From Candidatus Enterovibrio altilux (GTDB lineage Bacteria > Pseudomonadota > Gammaproteobacteria > Enterobacterales > Vibrionaceae): DNA of 64,000 bases. Position numbers and translations under genes: made by a program. The notes below the pieces were generated by a model, which was given only the letters and a program-made list of their open reading frames with translations, did no database searches and had not been told where the DNA came from. The stretch lies in the NCBI RefSeq assembly GCF_002381345.1, contig NZ_CP020660.1, positions 558,001 to 622,000 on the forward strand. The letters are read 5' to 3'. Shown in pieces: positions 20,046-30,135 of this stretch (position 1 is its first letter; the number at the start of each line of letters is the position of its first letter).

Positions 20046-21096
20046 ATGGCTGTGTTTCCTAACTCGAGTTCAGATAATAAATTTCAATATGATGAACGAT
20101 TAAACAATCTCTTTTATTTTATACATATCTAGCCCAGTCAGCTTATTTAACGCTTTTATCATGCAGTAAGTCTCACTAATCTGCGCATTATCATCTCTTA
20201 AACTCAATATCCCTCCAAGTAGTTTTTTGATTCGAAACATTGCCCTCTTTAATAGGGAACGTTTATGATAACCATACCTAATTTTACAATGCTCATTTGA
20301 ACCGCATAATTTTTGGTAACTGACTGCTAAATTATGCGAATAACGTCGTTCCCCAAAATTTGCTCCTTTTTTTGGTGGTATAAGCGAAACCGCTCGTTTA
20401 ATACGAACGGTTTCGTAATATTGTCTGGTGTCGTAAACACCAGCGGCTGATATTTCATTGATTTTTTGGCGGGTCTGTTTGAGTAAGCTCAGTGGCACTT
20501 TACCGTCAGTCACATTTGATGCACTTAACTCAGCAGCAATTATTTCATGCATCTTTATATCTACCGCTAAATATAACTTGCATCAGACTCGAAGTTTCCC
20601 ATCAGTGACATGCTTTTTTATTTTTTATTTTCCTTCACCCTAGACTTTGAGTCCCATATAATCAATGACTAAGTACTGATGCTACCTTAATTCTTCGCCT
20701 TAAACATGGTGTTAATCATTTTGGCTTGCTTGCTCATGCATGAATAGTGAGGGCATGACAATGGCAGTTAAGCCAGTTTAAAAACAGAATTAATGAATCC
20801 TTGCGGACCTCTCAATAGCATTAAAAATACGCATTTCACCATGAGGGCCGTCGCAATTACTAAATCGCTAAATAAACGAGATCTCCCATGATTACCCTAC
20901 TTAACTTAATTCATAGCTGAATAGCTTCTTCATCAATTCAGAATATTAGTAAGCCACGATTGCTTAAAGCTTAATGATACTGCTTTCAGTTAGTAGTTTT
21001 ATAACGAAAATTACACATAGACCTGAATATTTAAATGAGCCTTACTTTTTAGAGTGTTGATTAGCAATTTAGTTTCTTTATTTAAGAAAAAAAACC
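20046..21096 (-). mobile_element. IS903-like element, best-preserved transposase fragment
   Basis: About 1.05 kb with both ends. It contains the longest surviving transposase frame of the window (20100-20552, 150 codons): MHEIIAAELSASNVTDG, AAGVYDTRQYYETVRIKRAV, GYHKRSLLKRAMFRIKKLLGG. The catalytic Glu of Y-(2)-R-(3)-E-(6)-K is Lys here, so even this copy is dead. The N-terminal half is out of frame. Confidence 0.88.
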
Positions 21097-21243
21097 GGTT
21101 ACCATAAACGTTCCATAGTAGAAACACAGAAATGGTTTAAATTAAGAAATTACTGGGAGGGGCATTAAGTTTAAGGAATCACACAACTCAGATCAGTGAA
21201 ACCTGCACAATGATAAAAGCGTTAAATAAGCTGGCAATCTATG
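21097..21243 (+). mobile_element. IS903-like 3' fragment abutting fimV
   Basis: Begins ggttaccataaacgttcc (GYHKRS codons) after the preceding copy and stops inside the last transposase codons exactly at the fimV 3' end; the terminal repeat is gone. Confidence 0.77.
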
Positions 21244-24174
21244 TTAACTTAAATTTTTGATCATTTGGTACGCTTCATCTTTTAATGATGCGTTATCACT
21301 TTGCATCACTTTTTCAAGTAACTGAAGTGCTCCATCCATATCGTTTATTTTCAAATACGCCTTCGCTAAATCCATGTGAATCGCAGCTTCATTGATACTA
21401 TCACCATCTGTAGGTTCCATGTCGCTGAATGCATTAGATGATTCATCCAATCCAGCATTTAAATTCATAACCACAGCATTAGGGTTTACTTGCGGAGAGT
21501 CATCGCCTTTCATTAGTTCTTCGATACTTATATGCGTATTATCTGACGTGGACTCTGCAACTGACTCAGTTTCAGCATTTTTCAGTAGGCCGTCAAGATC
21601 AGCATCTAAATTCATTGCTTCAACATTATCATCAAGCACTCCAGGTTGCGCAAACCAATCTTCCCTTTCAAGTTTTGGTTCAAGTGTCTGTTCTACCTGC
21701 CAAATATTGCTTTCGTCTTCAGAAATTTCTATATTTTGAATGTTAAATTCATCCAAATTCATTGAATCATCGTCAACGGGTTCAGACAATAACACATTCA
21801 TATTGAGACCAGCCACTTGATGTGCATTATCCTTAAGCTCAAAAAGTGTATCCATATCCACTGATAATGTACCAGATGATAATGGCTGAGAAGCTCTGCT
21901 ATGGTTACCTACAGGTATTAGTTTATCAAGAGCTTTCTGCTCTGCAAGCGCAGCATTAAGTGCATTATTTTCGCTAAATTCATCAATATCATCAAGACGT
22001 ATTGTCTCCTCTGGTTGAAATGCTAAAGTATTATACTCTGTTACTACAAAGTCATGACACTCTGCTTCCTCGGTTCCATGGTTGCGGTCTGCACGAACAT
22101 TAAAAGACGAGTCAAATTCACTATCGATTAGAGCCACATCTTCATCATGTCCATGCAAATCAGATACATCAAAAGCAGGTTCTACTTCAACAAGATTATT
22201 CGAAACTAGCGTATCAAGTGCATCTACATCATCATGCGGGCTCTCTAGCTTAATAAGCTTGCTCTCATCTAAAATATCATCCAAAGCATCAATGGATTCA
22301 TCAAGAAGAGCATCTGAATCACCCAAATTAACGTCTTTATCGTCAGGAGCCTTACCTAAAATGTCCTCAAGAAAAACATCAGCATCAAGAATACATGTCT
22401 TCTCACTATTGGAAGAAAGCGACAAGTCATCAGTACTATTGTCTTTGACGGTCTTTGATTCATTCCTACCATAGTTAATATCGTCCAGCATTGAAGTATC
22501 ATCAATTTTTAATGAATATTTTGCATTCAAAACACCATTTAATATGTCTTTAGGTTCATCAGTTTTTTTCTGCTTAGGTTCTTCTTCATTGCGGTCCGAC
22601 TCAGCATTTGATGATGACGAAGTTTGTTCAACGTCCAACAACGTATCTATGTCATCTACATCACTATCATTTCCCTCTGCCAGTGATTGCTCCCACATTG
22701 CAGCAAGTTCTTCATCTGGACTAAGTACAATTTTTCCAGGTGACACCATTTCATCAAGAACATGCTCCATATCTTCAAGTTCAATCTCGCCTTCAGTACT
22801 GGCTATAACACCAAGCTCTGGGCTTGCATCGAAATTACTCTCTAACGAAGACTTAAACTCAGGATCTGAATTCAAGTCTTCGCTAATGGGTAAGCTCAAT
22901 TCATTAACTTTATCAGAATGCTCCAATGAGTCAGCCAGATTAATATCGTCTAGCTCAGGATCAAACAGATTTGCGTCGACAAATGAATCATCAGCATTTG
23001 TATCTTCAGTGACTTTTGACTCATCTTCTTCAAAAACCAACTGATCGGTATCATTGTCCATCTCAGGAACCGTCATGACATTCATGTCTGCAAGTACTTC
23101 ACAATCTAAGGCATGAGACTCTTCGACATCATCATTCCTACGGTGACGCATTATGATAAATGTAACAGTACCAATTACTAATAGCGCAGGAATAATCGCA
23201 ATCATCGTCAATATTAGCGGACTATATATCAAAGATTCTAGGAATGATGGTTCCTTATTTTCTATTTGCGCTTGATGCATACGCTGTATTTTCAATAGCT
23301 GTTTAATCTGATCCGTGCGCTCTTTATCGAACATCATATGTTCCTTCAGTGCAGACAGTTCATTGTGCACTTCAGCAAGACGAATTTTAAGAATATGGTT
23401 ACTTTCAACTAATTTACCCATTCGCTGATCTGACTCATCAATGTGATCTTGTACGCTTACCATGTCAGGTTTTAGCGACATCATAGGGTCTTGTTTCTCC
23501 ATATCTGCATTTTTACCAGAAATATTCGCTTCTGTTGACAAGCTTTCTTTCTGCATGTTGTCTATTTTCATTTTTGCTTTTTTTTCAACATCAGAAGGCA
23601 TTGCAAGTTTTAGCACTGGCGTTGCAAGATCTACCGGTAGGATAGTTACTTGTTCAATCAGTGGACGAAGATTAAAAGTTTGCTTTATATCTTTTCGTGC
23701 TTGGTCCAGTTGAAGACGTTGTGCCACATCCTCACTGTTTTCCTTCTGCATTTCATCCAACATTGGCATAACTAGAATGCTATTTGGTATCAAACCGTGC
23801 ATGTTTAACTTTTCAAATGCTGAAGGGTTGAGCCGAAAAATAGCACCTAAAATTTGATAGACACTAACAGAATTATTGGGTTTATAATGGGTCGCGATTG
23901 ACCATAATGTATCAGAATCACGAGTTGGCCCTACCGTGATTCGTTCTCTCGTTACTGATTGAGACACATGCGAAAGTTGTTTTACAGTTGTAGACGATGG
24001 CAACTTTTCTGGAGGGCCTATGATGCGGATGGCTGATTGCACAGAAAATATAGCAACAAAACTCATCAATAAATATGATAGAGTAAGTGCTTTACAGAGA
24101 CGATATTCGGAAAAAGATGAAAAAAGCATTTGCTTCATAACATTCATAATATTTGCGTCAAACACTGCCCGCAT
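21244..24174 (-). CDS. fimV: FimV/HubP-type polar hub protein
   Basis: 976 residues. A hydrophobic N-terminal segment (KALTLSYLLMSFVAIFSVQSA) fits a signal or anchor. A LysM-like peptidoglycan-binding domain follows at about residues 75-135 (SDTLWSIATHYKPNNSVSVYQILGA region, with IPNSILVMP), then a coiled coil (about 230-300) and a single membrane helix (LILTMIAIIPALLVIGTVTFII). A very acidic cytoplasmic region of about 550 residues comes next, with a C-terminal TPR-like FimV domain (IHMDLAKAYLKINDMDGALQLLEKV). In vibrios this protein (HubP) marks the old pole and positions chromosome, flagellar and chemotaxis systems. It is shorter than the roughly 1600-residue V. cholerae form, mainly in the acidic repeats. 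The start is uncertain; the ATG at MKQMLFSS, 12 codons in, is likely. Confidence 0.9.
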   Translation of the reverse strand: MRAVFDANIMNVMKQMLFSSFSEYRLCKALTLSYLLMSFVAIFSVQSAIRIIGPPEKLPSSTTVKQLSHVSQSVTRERITVGPTRDSDTLWSIATHYKPNNSVSVYQILGAIFRLNPSAFEKLNMHGLIPNSILVMPMLDEMQKENSEDVAQRLQLDQARKDIKQTFNLRPLIEQVTILPVDLATPVLKLAMPSDVEKKAKMKIDNMQKESLSTEANISGKNADMEKQDPMMSLKPDMVSVQDHIDESDQRMGKLVESNHILKIRLAEVHNELSALKEHMMFDKERTDQIKQLLKIQRMHQAQIENKEPSFLESLIYSPLILTMIAIIPALLVIGTVTFIIMRHRRNDDVEESHALDCEVLADMNVMTVPEMDNDTDQLVFEEDESKVTEDTNADDSFVDANLFDPELDDINLADSLEHSDKVNELSLPISEDLNSDPEFKSSLESNFDASPELGVIASTEGEIELEDMEHVLDEMVSPGKIVLSPDEELAAMWEQSLAEGNDSDVDDIDTLLDVEQTSSSSNAESDRNEEEPKQKKTDEPKDILNGVLNAKYSLKIDDTSMLDDINYGRNESKTVKDNSTDDLSLSSNSEKTCILDADVFLEDILGKAPDDKDVNLGDSDALLDESIDALDDILDESKLIKLESPHDDVDALDTLVSNNLVEVEPAFDVSDLHGHDEDVALIDSEFDSSFNVRADRNHGTEEAECHDFVVTEYNTLAFQPEETIRLDDIDEFSENNALNAALAEQKALDKLIPVGNHSRASQPLSSGTLSVDMDTLFELKDNAHQVAGLNMNVLLSEPVDDDSMNLDEFNIQNIEISEDESNIWQVEQTLEPKLEREDWFAQPGVLDDNVEAMNLDADLDGLLKNAETESVAESTSDNTHISIEELMKGDDSPQVNPNAVVMNLNAGLDESSNAFSDMEPTDGDSINEAAIHMDLAKAYLKINDMDGALQLLEKVMQSDNASLKDEAYQMIKNLS

Positions 24175-24354
24175 TATCCTATGCAGAATGATAAACTTAA
24201 TAGTTATTGATTAACTATATCGGAAGTTCAGCTAAAATCTGTAAAGTAAGGAAATAAAACTGTGTTCTGTGATCCAGCAATCAACACCAGATTACTGATG
24301 CCGATTACTCAAGCGTTATTTTTACAAGCTATTAGTATTAAGTAGCATACAGTT

Positions 24355-25386
24355 TCAGAGACAATTGCGAACAAGAAGTTCAGCAATTTGAACACTATTA
24401 GTTGCTGCACCTTTTCTGACATTATCTGCAACAATCCAAAGGTTTAAACCATTTGGGTGACTTATATCATTACGAACACGACCAACCATTACATGATCTT
24501 TACCCAGTGCATTTTGTACTTGTGTCGGATAGTCTTCATGCGCAAATACTTCAATACCTTCAGCACTAGACAGCAAAGCTATCGCTTCACTGGCATCCAA
24601 CGGCTGCTGACATTCGACATGCACAGCTTCAGCATGGCCATAAAAAACAGGAACACGAACACATGTCGGGTTTACAGCAACCATATTATCACCCAAGATT
24701 TTTTGAGTTTCCCATATCATTTTCATTTCTTCTTTAGTGTAGCCATTATTCATGAACTCATCAATATGAGGTAAACAGTTAAATGCAATCTGTTTTTGAT
24801 ACAAACTCGGTTCTGCTTCTTGACTATTTAGTAATTTAACCGTTTGACTTGCTAACTCATTTATGCCTTTTTCCCCGGAACCAGACACTGACTGATAGGT
24901 TGAAACGTTAATACGTGCAATACCAACAGCATCATAAATGGGCTTCAATGCCACTAGCATTTGAATCGTTGAACAGTTAGGATTAGCAATAATATTGCGG
25001 TTACGAAAATCGGCAATGACTTCAGGATTCACTTCAGGTACAACCAACGGCACATCATTCTCATAGCGGAACCGTGATGTATTATCAATAACAATAACGC
25101 CTTCGTCAGCAGCCATTGGCGCATAATGATCTGATAATTTGGCACCTGCAGAAAAAAGCGCAAGCTGTACTTGACTCCAATCAAAGTCTGCCACATTACG
25201 CACCCAAATGCTTTTGCCGTTAAAACGGATGGTTTTACCGACGCTGTATTCACTCGCGAGCAAATGTAGATTACGCACAGGAAATTTACGTTCTTCCAAT
25301 ACATCAATAATAGTACGACCTACAGCGCCTGTCGCACCTAATATAGCAACATCGTATGCAACATTAAATTCTTGTGCCATGCTCAT
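24355..25386 (-). CDS. asd: Aspartate-semialdehyde dehydrogenase
   Basis: 343 residues. It reduces aspartyl phosphate to aspartate semialdehyde with NADPH, the branch point to lysine, diaminopimelate, threonine and methionine. The NADP-binding start is VAILGATGAVGRTIIDVL; the catalytic Cys is in NIIANPNCSTIQMLVALKPI; YQSVSGSGEKGI and VNPTCVRVPVFYGHAEAVH are conserved; the C-terminal GLNLWIVADNVRKGAATN is intact. It is slightly longer at the N-terminus than related forms (AYDVAI insertion). It lies between pdxB and fimV as in other Vibrionaceae. Confidence 0.95.
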   Translation of the reverse strand: MSMAQEFNVAYDVAILGATGAVGRTIIDVLEERKFPVRNLHLLASEYSVGKTIRFNGKSIWVRNVADFDWSQVQLALFSAGAKLSDHYAPMAADEGVIVIDNTSRFRYENDVPLVVPEVNPEVIADFRNRNIIANPNCSTIQMLVALKPIYDAVGIARINVSTYQSVSGSGEKGINELASQTVKLLNSQEAEPSLYQKQIAFNCLPHIDEFMNNGYTKEEMKMIWETQKILGDNMVAVNPTCVRVPVFYGHAEAVHVECQQPLDASEAIALLSSAEGIEVFAHEDYPTQVQNALGKDHVMVGRVRNDISHPNGLNLWIVADNVRKGAATNSVQIAELLVRNCL

Positions 25387-25436
25387 TCCTCTACAGTAAA
25401 CTTTAATTTAACGAGCGACTCTATCCCAAACTCATT

Positions 25437-26522
25437 TTAGTCTGCTGTTGTAATCTCACTATACTCTCTTCTGCTCCAGTAATTTTTGCGTAAGCGATCA
25501 AAGCTTGTACGTTGTTCACGAACATTCGCCATTGCACAACGAAAATCACTGTCATCACGGCGAATGTCATAGACCCGCCGACACAATGCCATCAAATCAA
25601 CAGTATTCCATTGTTGATTCAAAGAGACTCTTGGAATAGGTGCTACAGGCAATAACGATGATGCCTCAATGCGTTCGTCAAAATTCCCTAGAAACTCACA
25701 GTAAGAATTGTAAATCATAGCTGTACCACGCACTTTACCTTCCAACCCATATCCTGCAATGTGCGGCGTTGCAAATGCGAGTAACGGCAACAGTTCCAGA
25801 TCCACTTCTGGCTCAAACTCAAATACATCAAGCACCGCGGTTAATTGGCTATTTTGAAGTGCAGTTTTAAGCGCTCTGTTATTAATAACCGGGCCACGAG
25901 CAGCATTGATCAATATGGTATTTGGCTTAAGCGCCACCAACTCCTGCTGACTAATGAGGTGATACGTTGGGTGTTCACCAGTGCGTGTAATAGGTGTATG
26001 CAATGTAATGACATCACATTCCGCTAATAACGTTTCCAGCGAATTAAATTGACGGGGATCATGTTCTTCTTCCTTGAATGGATCACTCAAGAGATAAGGA
26101 ACATTGAGTGCATTTAAGCAATCAGATAAGTAGCTGCCAATTTGACCAGCACCGATAATACCAATCTTACGATCTGTCAGCAAAAAATGATGCTGCTGAC
26201 TCAAGACAAGAAGTGCACTGATCACATACTCTGCAACTCCCACTTTATTACAACCCGGTGCAGCAGTGAAATAAATACCACGTTCAGTAAGTACATTTAT
26301 ATCAACATGGTCTGTTCCTGTAGTGGCGGTACCAACAAAGCGCAAGCGATTCGCATTTTTTATTAAGGCATGATTAACCTTAGTAACCGAACGGATCATC
26401 AATGCATCAACGCCAATTAAGTCTTCAGCAGTCAAAGTTCTGCCCATTTTTGCAGTTACATTCCCAAATTTGCTAAATAATTTTGCCGCGTATGGCATAT
26501 TTTCATCAATCAGAATATTCAC
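25437..26522 (-). CDS. pdxB: Erythronate-4-phosphate dehydrogenase
   Basis: 361 residues from a GTG at 26522. An ATG at 26546 is in frame, but the family begins [12 protein letters not shown], which the GTG matches ([12 protein letters not shown]). PdxB oxidises 4-phosphoerythronate with NAD in pyridoxal phosphate synthesis, the pathway that also uses PdxJ (present at 42.2 kb). The D-2-hydroxyacid dehydrogenase folds are seen: [21 protein letters not shown], the Rossmann motif [13 protein letters not shown], catalytic Arg in [14 protein letters not shown], Glu in [10 protein letters not shown], and His in [17 protein letters not shown]. asd follows after 50 bp, so they are likely cotranscribed. 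Confidence 0.95.
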   Translation of the reverse strand: MNILIDENMPYAAKLFSKFGNVTAKMGRTLTAEDLIGVDALMIRSVTKVNHALIKNANRLRFVGTATTGTDHVDINVLTERGIYFTAAPGCNKVGVAEYVISALLVLSQQHHFLLTDRKIGIIGAGQIGSYLSDCLNALNVPYLLSDPFKEEEHDPRQFNSLETLLAECDVITLHTPITRTGEHPTYHLISQQELVALKPNTILINAARGPVINNRALKTALQNSQLTAVLDVFEFEPEVDLELLPLLAFATPHIAGYGLEGKVRGTAMIYNSYCEFLGNFDERIEASSLLPVAPIPRVSLNQQWNTVDLMALCRRVYDIRRDDSDFRCAMANVREQRTSFDRLRKNYWSRREYSEITTAD

Positions 26523-26662
26523 GTGTTTTTCTCTTGCATTAAGCAATCTTAACTATTGTGACGTTTTTTACGGAAACTTAAAGCGACAGAATCGCTCGTA
26601 GCCGGATGAAAGCCAAAATTGGACAGGCAGAAAGTGGCTTTACTCAGTCTTCGACTGCATTG

Positions 26663-26873
26663 ATTCGACTTTGTTTCTTAATTTGAATTCAGATAATAAA
26701 TCTCCACATGATTCACTATTAGACGCTCACTTCGTCTTAGGCATACTTAGCCTTATCAGCTTATTGAACATTTTTTATTATTGTGTAAATTTTTCAATCT
26801 AGGCATCATCATCCCTTAGGCTGACTGTTCCTCCGAGCAGCTTTTTAACTCAAAATATTACCTTCTTTGATAG
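26663..26873 (-). mobile_element. IS903-like 3' fragment
   Basis: Minus-strand terminal repeat (actttgtttcttaatttgaa) and last codons of the transposase, ending near the usual GYHKRS breakpoint, where a plus copy starts. Confidence 0.75.
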
Positions 26874-27771
26874 ACGTAATTTCCTAAATCAGAAAACTAA
26901 ATTTTCAATCTACGCTTTAAACAGCTAGGCTAACTTAAATATTCAAGTTTATGAATAAGCTTACCTACAAAACAACTAACTGAAAGCAGTATAATAAACC
27001 TTTAATTAATTATGGATCACTAACATTCTGAATTGATGAATAAGTCATTCAGCTATAGAATCAAACTAAGCAGAATAATCATGAAAGACCTCGTGTATTT
27101 AGCGACGCAGCCATCACGACAGCTTTCATAGCTAAATGTATATTTACAATACCATTAAGAGATTTACAAGGCTCTAAGCCTACGATGAAGGCAAGTAAAA
27201 AGCAAAAAAGCATAGCATCAATGGCAAATGGAGAGTTTAGCGTAAGTCACATTTAGTAGTAAATATAAATGTGCCTGAAATCATTGCTACTAAGTTCAGC
27301 GGACTAAATGTGACTGACGGTGCAGTGCTACCCAACTTGCTCAAACAGATCAGCTTAAGAATCAACGAAAGATTAGGCGACAGAACTTACGACACCAAAA
27401 AATGTTGCGAAACTGTTCGTATTAAACGCATGGTTCCAATCATAACACAAAGAAAAAGAGCAACTTTTGGGGAACGAGGTTATCCGCGTAATTCAGCGAC
27501 CAGTTACCAGCAATTATACAATTTAAATCACATTGAAAAAAATATAGTTACCATAAACGTCCCCCTATCAGGGATGACAATATTTTGAACTAAAAAACTA
27601 CTGGGGGGACATTGAGCCAAAAAGACATAATGCTTAAAATAGCAAGACCTATGCCATAATAAAAGCGTTCAATAAGCTGACAAGACTAAGTTACACCTAA
27701 AACGCCAGTGATTGTCTAATAGCAACTCATGTTAGGACCTGCTATCTGAACTCAAATTTAGAAATAAAGCC
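26874..27771 (+). mobile_element. IS903-like copy with internal deletion, upstream of the surface cassette
   Basis: Plus-strand copy from tttcctaaatcagaaaac to ctatctgaactcaaatttag. About 180 bp after the first third is missing. Its C-terminal half still reads MPEIIATKFSGLNVTDGAV. It ends 15 bp before the first gene of the five-gene cassette, so that operon's native promoter is lost. Confidence 0.82.
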
Positions 27772-27785
27772 CATTAGGATATTTT

Positions 27786-28423
27786 ATGGAAATAATTTCA
27801 CACAGAGGATACTGGGAAACAGTTGAAAAAAAAAATACACAATGTGCTTTCACAAAATCCTTTTCGTTAGGTTTTGGGACTGAAACTGATGTACGTGATA
27901 GCCATGGAAAGTTAGTGATCAGCCATGACATACCCACAGGTAAAGAAATATTATTTAGTGCTGTTCTTGATATCTACAATGGTTTTTTATGTAAGAGCGT
28001 CTTAGCAATAAATATCAAATCCGATGGGTTACAAGAGCCATTACTGCAAATTCTTCAAAAAAAAAAATAGAGAATTATTTTATCTTTGATGCTTCTGTTC
28101 CAGATCTTATAGTTTCCTTGAAAAAAGGGTTAACGTCTTTTTCGCGCTATAGTGAATATGAACCTCGTACTCTTCTTTGGGGTGAGTGCGCAGGTATTTG
28201 GTACGATAGTTTCAGCGATATGACTGTTGATGAAGTTTTATTCACCGAACTGTTAAATTTAGGGAAAAAAATTGCCGTGGCGTCACCAGAATTACATGGT
28301 AAAGATTATAAAACTTTATGGAAAAAACTTTACTATTTACCATCCTTTGTTCTTGATTCTAAGAATTTAATTCTATGTACTGACATTCCTGAAATAGCGA
28401 GAGAATACTTTAATGATACATAA
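27786..28423 (+). pseudogene. Glycerophosphodiester phosphodiesterase-like protein, one-base frameshift in an A11 run
   Basis: Two frames together make one GDPD-like protein of about 212 residues. The first part reads MEIISHRGYW with the catalytic HRG, then GFGTETDVRDSHGKLVISHD, matching the E-x-D...HD metal and catalytic motifs. After 11 adenines (28057-28067) the frame meets TAG. The next frame continues IENYFIFDASVPDLIVSL, then GIWYDSFSDMTVDEVLF and a normal C-terminus overlapping the next gene. One extra A restores the protein, so transcriptional slippage could give some full product. Substrate is unknown; the setting suggests processing of a phospho-polyol linked to a surface glycan. It is marked pseudogene because the reading frame is broken, but it may be functional by slippage. 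Confidence 0.8.
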
Positions 28424-29048
28424 AATAAAAGCAGTAATTTTTGATATGGATGGGGTTTTGATTGATGCCAAAGATTGGCATTATGAAGCCTTGAATAAGG
28501 CGCTGGCTATTTTTGGCTTAGAAATCAATCGATATGATCATTTAGTAACATTTGATGGACTTTCAACAAAACAAAAATTAGAAATTTTATCTAAAACACA
28601 TGTACTACCAGAATCATTACATAGCTTTATTAATGAGATGAAGCAGCAATATACAATGGATATTACGCACCAATTATGTAAGCCTGTTTTTAACCATCAG
28701 TATGCGCTTTCTAAACTACGTGAAGACGGCTATCGGTTGGCTGTGGCATCAAACTCTATTCGAAATACTGTAAAGATTATGATGGAGAAATCAAGCCTTC
28801 TCCCTTATTTAGATTTTTACCTGTCAAACCAAGATGTTACAAAAGGTAAACCTGACCCTGAAATTTATCAATTAGCTATCCGGCGATTAGGTCTAGATCC
28901 TAATGAATGTGCGATTATTGAAGATCATGTGAATGGTTTGAAAGCAGCAAAAGCAGCGAAGGCTCACGTTCTAAAAGTGGAAACAGTGAATGATGTCACT
29001 TTCGAAAACATAAAAAATTTTATCCAAGAGGTCGAAAAAAATGCTTAA
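28413..29048 (+). CDS. HAD-family phosphatase (beta-phosphoglucomutase-like)
   Basis: 211 residues. HAD motif I FDMDGVLIDA has the nucleophile and acid/base Asp pair. Motif II is the Ser of LAVASNS, motif III the Lys of KGKPDPEIYQ, and motif IV is IIEDHVNG. A helical cap (about residues 18-80) is of the beta-phosphoglucomutase type. It probably removes phosphate from, or moves it on, a small phosphorylated precursor. It overlaps the GDPD gene end by 11 bp and the next gene by 8 bp, so it is translationally coupled in a five-gene cassette. All motifs are intact. Confidence 0.88.
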   Translation: MIHKIKAVIFDMDGVLIDAKDWHYEALNKALAIFGLEINRYDHLVTFDGLSTKQKLEILSKTHVLPESLHSFINEMKQQYTMDITHQLCKPVFNHQYALSKLREDGYRLAVASNSIRNTVKIMMEKSSLLPYLDFYLSNQDVTKGKPDPEIYQLAIRRLGLDPNECAIIEDHVNGLKAAKAAKAHVLKVETVNDVTFENIKNFIQEVEKNA

Positions 29049-30135
29049 CATTCTTATTCCATTAGCCGGAAAAGGTACTTTCGAAACTGATAAATCCACT
29101 CCTTTCCCAAAAATTTTAACTGACGTGAGTGGAAAACTCCTCCTTGAACGTGCCGCAGAACCATTTGTGAATTTAACAATTGATAAAAAAATAGTTGTTA
29201 CTCTACCAAAAGAGGAATCAGAAAAATATCGATTAAACAAAGTACTACGTTTACTAAGCTCTGATTTGGAAATCTGTAATATCAATGGATCAACACAAGG
29301 CGCAGCTTGCTCTTCTCTTTTGGCAATTGAAAACCTTGATCTGGATGCACCTCTTATTATTTCTAGTTTTGAGCAAGTGCTTAATATAGATTTACAAAGT
29401 ATTATTGCTCACTTTATAGCTGAGGATGTTGATGCAGGAGTATTAACATTTGATGCTATTCACCCAAAATGGTCCTACGTTAAATTTGATAAAAGCTTTA
29501 GAGTACATGAAGCTGCTGAAAAATCGCCAATCAGCCGGCATGCTATCGCTGGATTCTACTTCTTTAAGTCTGCACGTGGTTTTATTGAAGCTGCGAAAGA
29601 TATGATTAGAAAAGATGAAAAAACCAATGGCCTTTTCTACATTGCTCCTACTCTGAATGAAATTGTTCTTAAAAAAGGTGTAGTACGTGCCATTCCTATC
29701 AATAACTGGGACTACTTTCACATTACAGACGCACATGGTCTCGAGCATTATGAAGCTGTTATCGATGACGAATTGAAGAATAAAACGAAACGTTTGCATC
29801 AACTAACTGAACAATATGTTACTGCATTCAATACCAAAGACATTGAACAGATATCAATATTTTTTGCTGAAAATTTTGCGCTTACAGATCCATCAAAGTC
29901 AGTAAAAGGAAAACAAAATGTTCTTGCTTATATACAAAGTATCTTTAATTCTGTCAGAAGTATTAGCTTCAAAGCTAAAAATATTATTGTCTCCAATAAC
30001 GCCTTCAGTGTAATTGAATTCGAATTAATCATTGACGGTTTAAAACTTATTGGTACAGATGTTATTGTATGGAATTCTGACGGGCTCATGATAAAAATGA
30101 ATGCATATCTCCATGAAAAAAATGATAACTTATAA
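29041..30135 (+). CDS. Degenerate nucleotidyltransferase fused to an NTF2-like domain
   Basis: 364 residues. Residues 1-235 are a sugar-nucleotidyltransferase-like Rossmann fold, a distant paralogue of the last cassette gene; both share the DPKWSYxK / HPKWSYVK block. The signature loop here is PLAGKGTFETDKSTPFPKIL, without the Arg of GxGxRF. The metal-binding segment reads ISSFEQVLNID where the paralogue has ANSDQWVDID, so the catalytic Asp is missing. Residues about 260-360 (LTEQYVTAFNTKDIEQISIF onward) look like an NTF2/SnoaL-type alpha+beta barrel. The protein may be a binding or regulatory partner rather than an enzyme. A ribosome site (gaggt) precedes the ATG. It overlaps both neighbours. 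The frame is intact, so loss of catalytic residues looks old, not recent decay. Confidence 0.78.
   Translation: MLNILIPLAGKGTFETDKSTPFPKILTDVSGKLLLERAAEPFVNLTIDKKIVVTLPKEESEKYRLNKVLRLLSSDLEICNINGSTQGAACSSLLAIENLDLDAPLIISSFEQVLNIDLQSIIAHFIAEDVDAGVLTFDAIHPKWSYVKFDKSFRVHEAAEKSPISRHAIAGFYFFKSARGFIEAAKDMIRKDEKTNGLFYIAPTLNEIVLKKGVVRAIPINNWDYFHITDAHGLEHYEAVIDDELKNKTKRLHQLTEQYVTAFNTKDIEQISIFFAENFALTDPSKSVKGKQNVLAYIQSIFNSVRSISFKAKNIIVSNNAFSVIEFELIIDGLKLIGTDVIVWNSDGLMIKMNAYLHEKNDNL

Noticed and set aside
20100-20552. A 150-codon transposase frame as a functional gene
   Set aside because: The N-terminal half is out of frame and the catalytic Glu is Lys; it is a remnant, so I list it only as part of the IS copy.
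22082-23044. Two Ser-rich plus-strand frames (130 and 166 codons) opposite fimV
   Set aside because: They are antisense shadows of the acidic fimV coding region; their Ser-rich composition is the complement of Asp/Glu codons.
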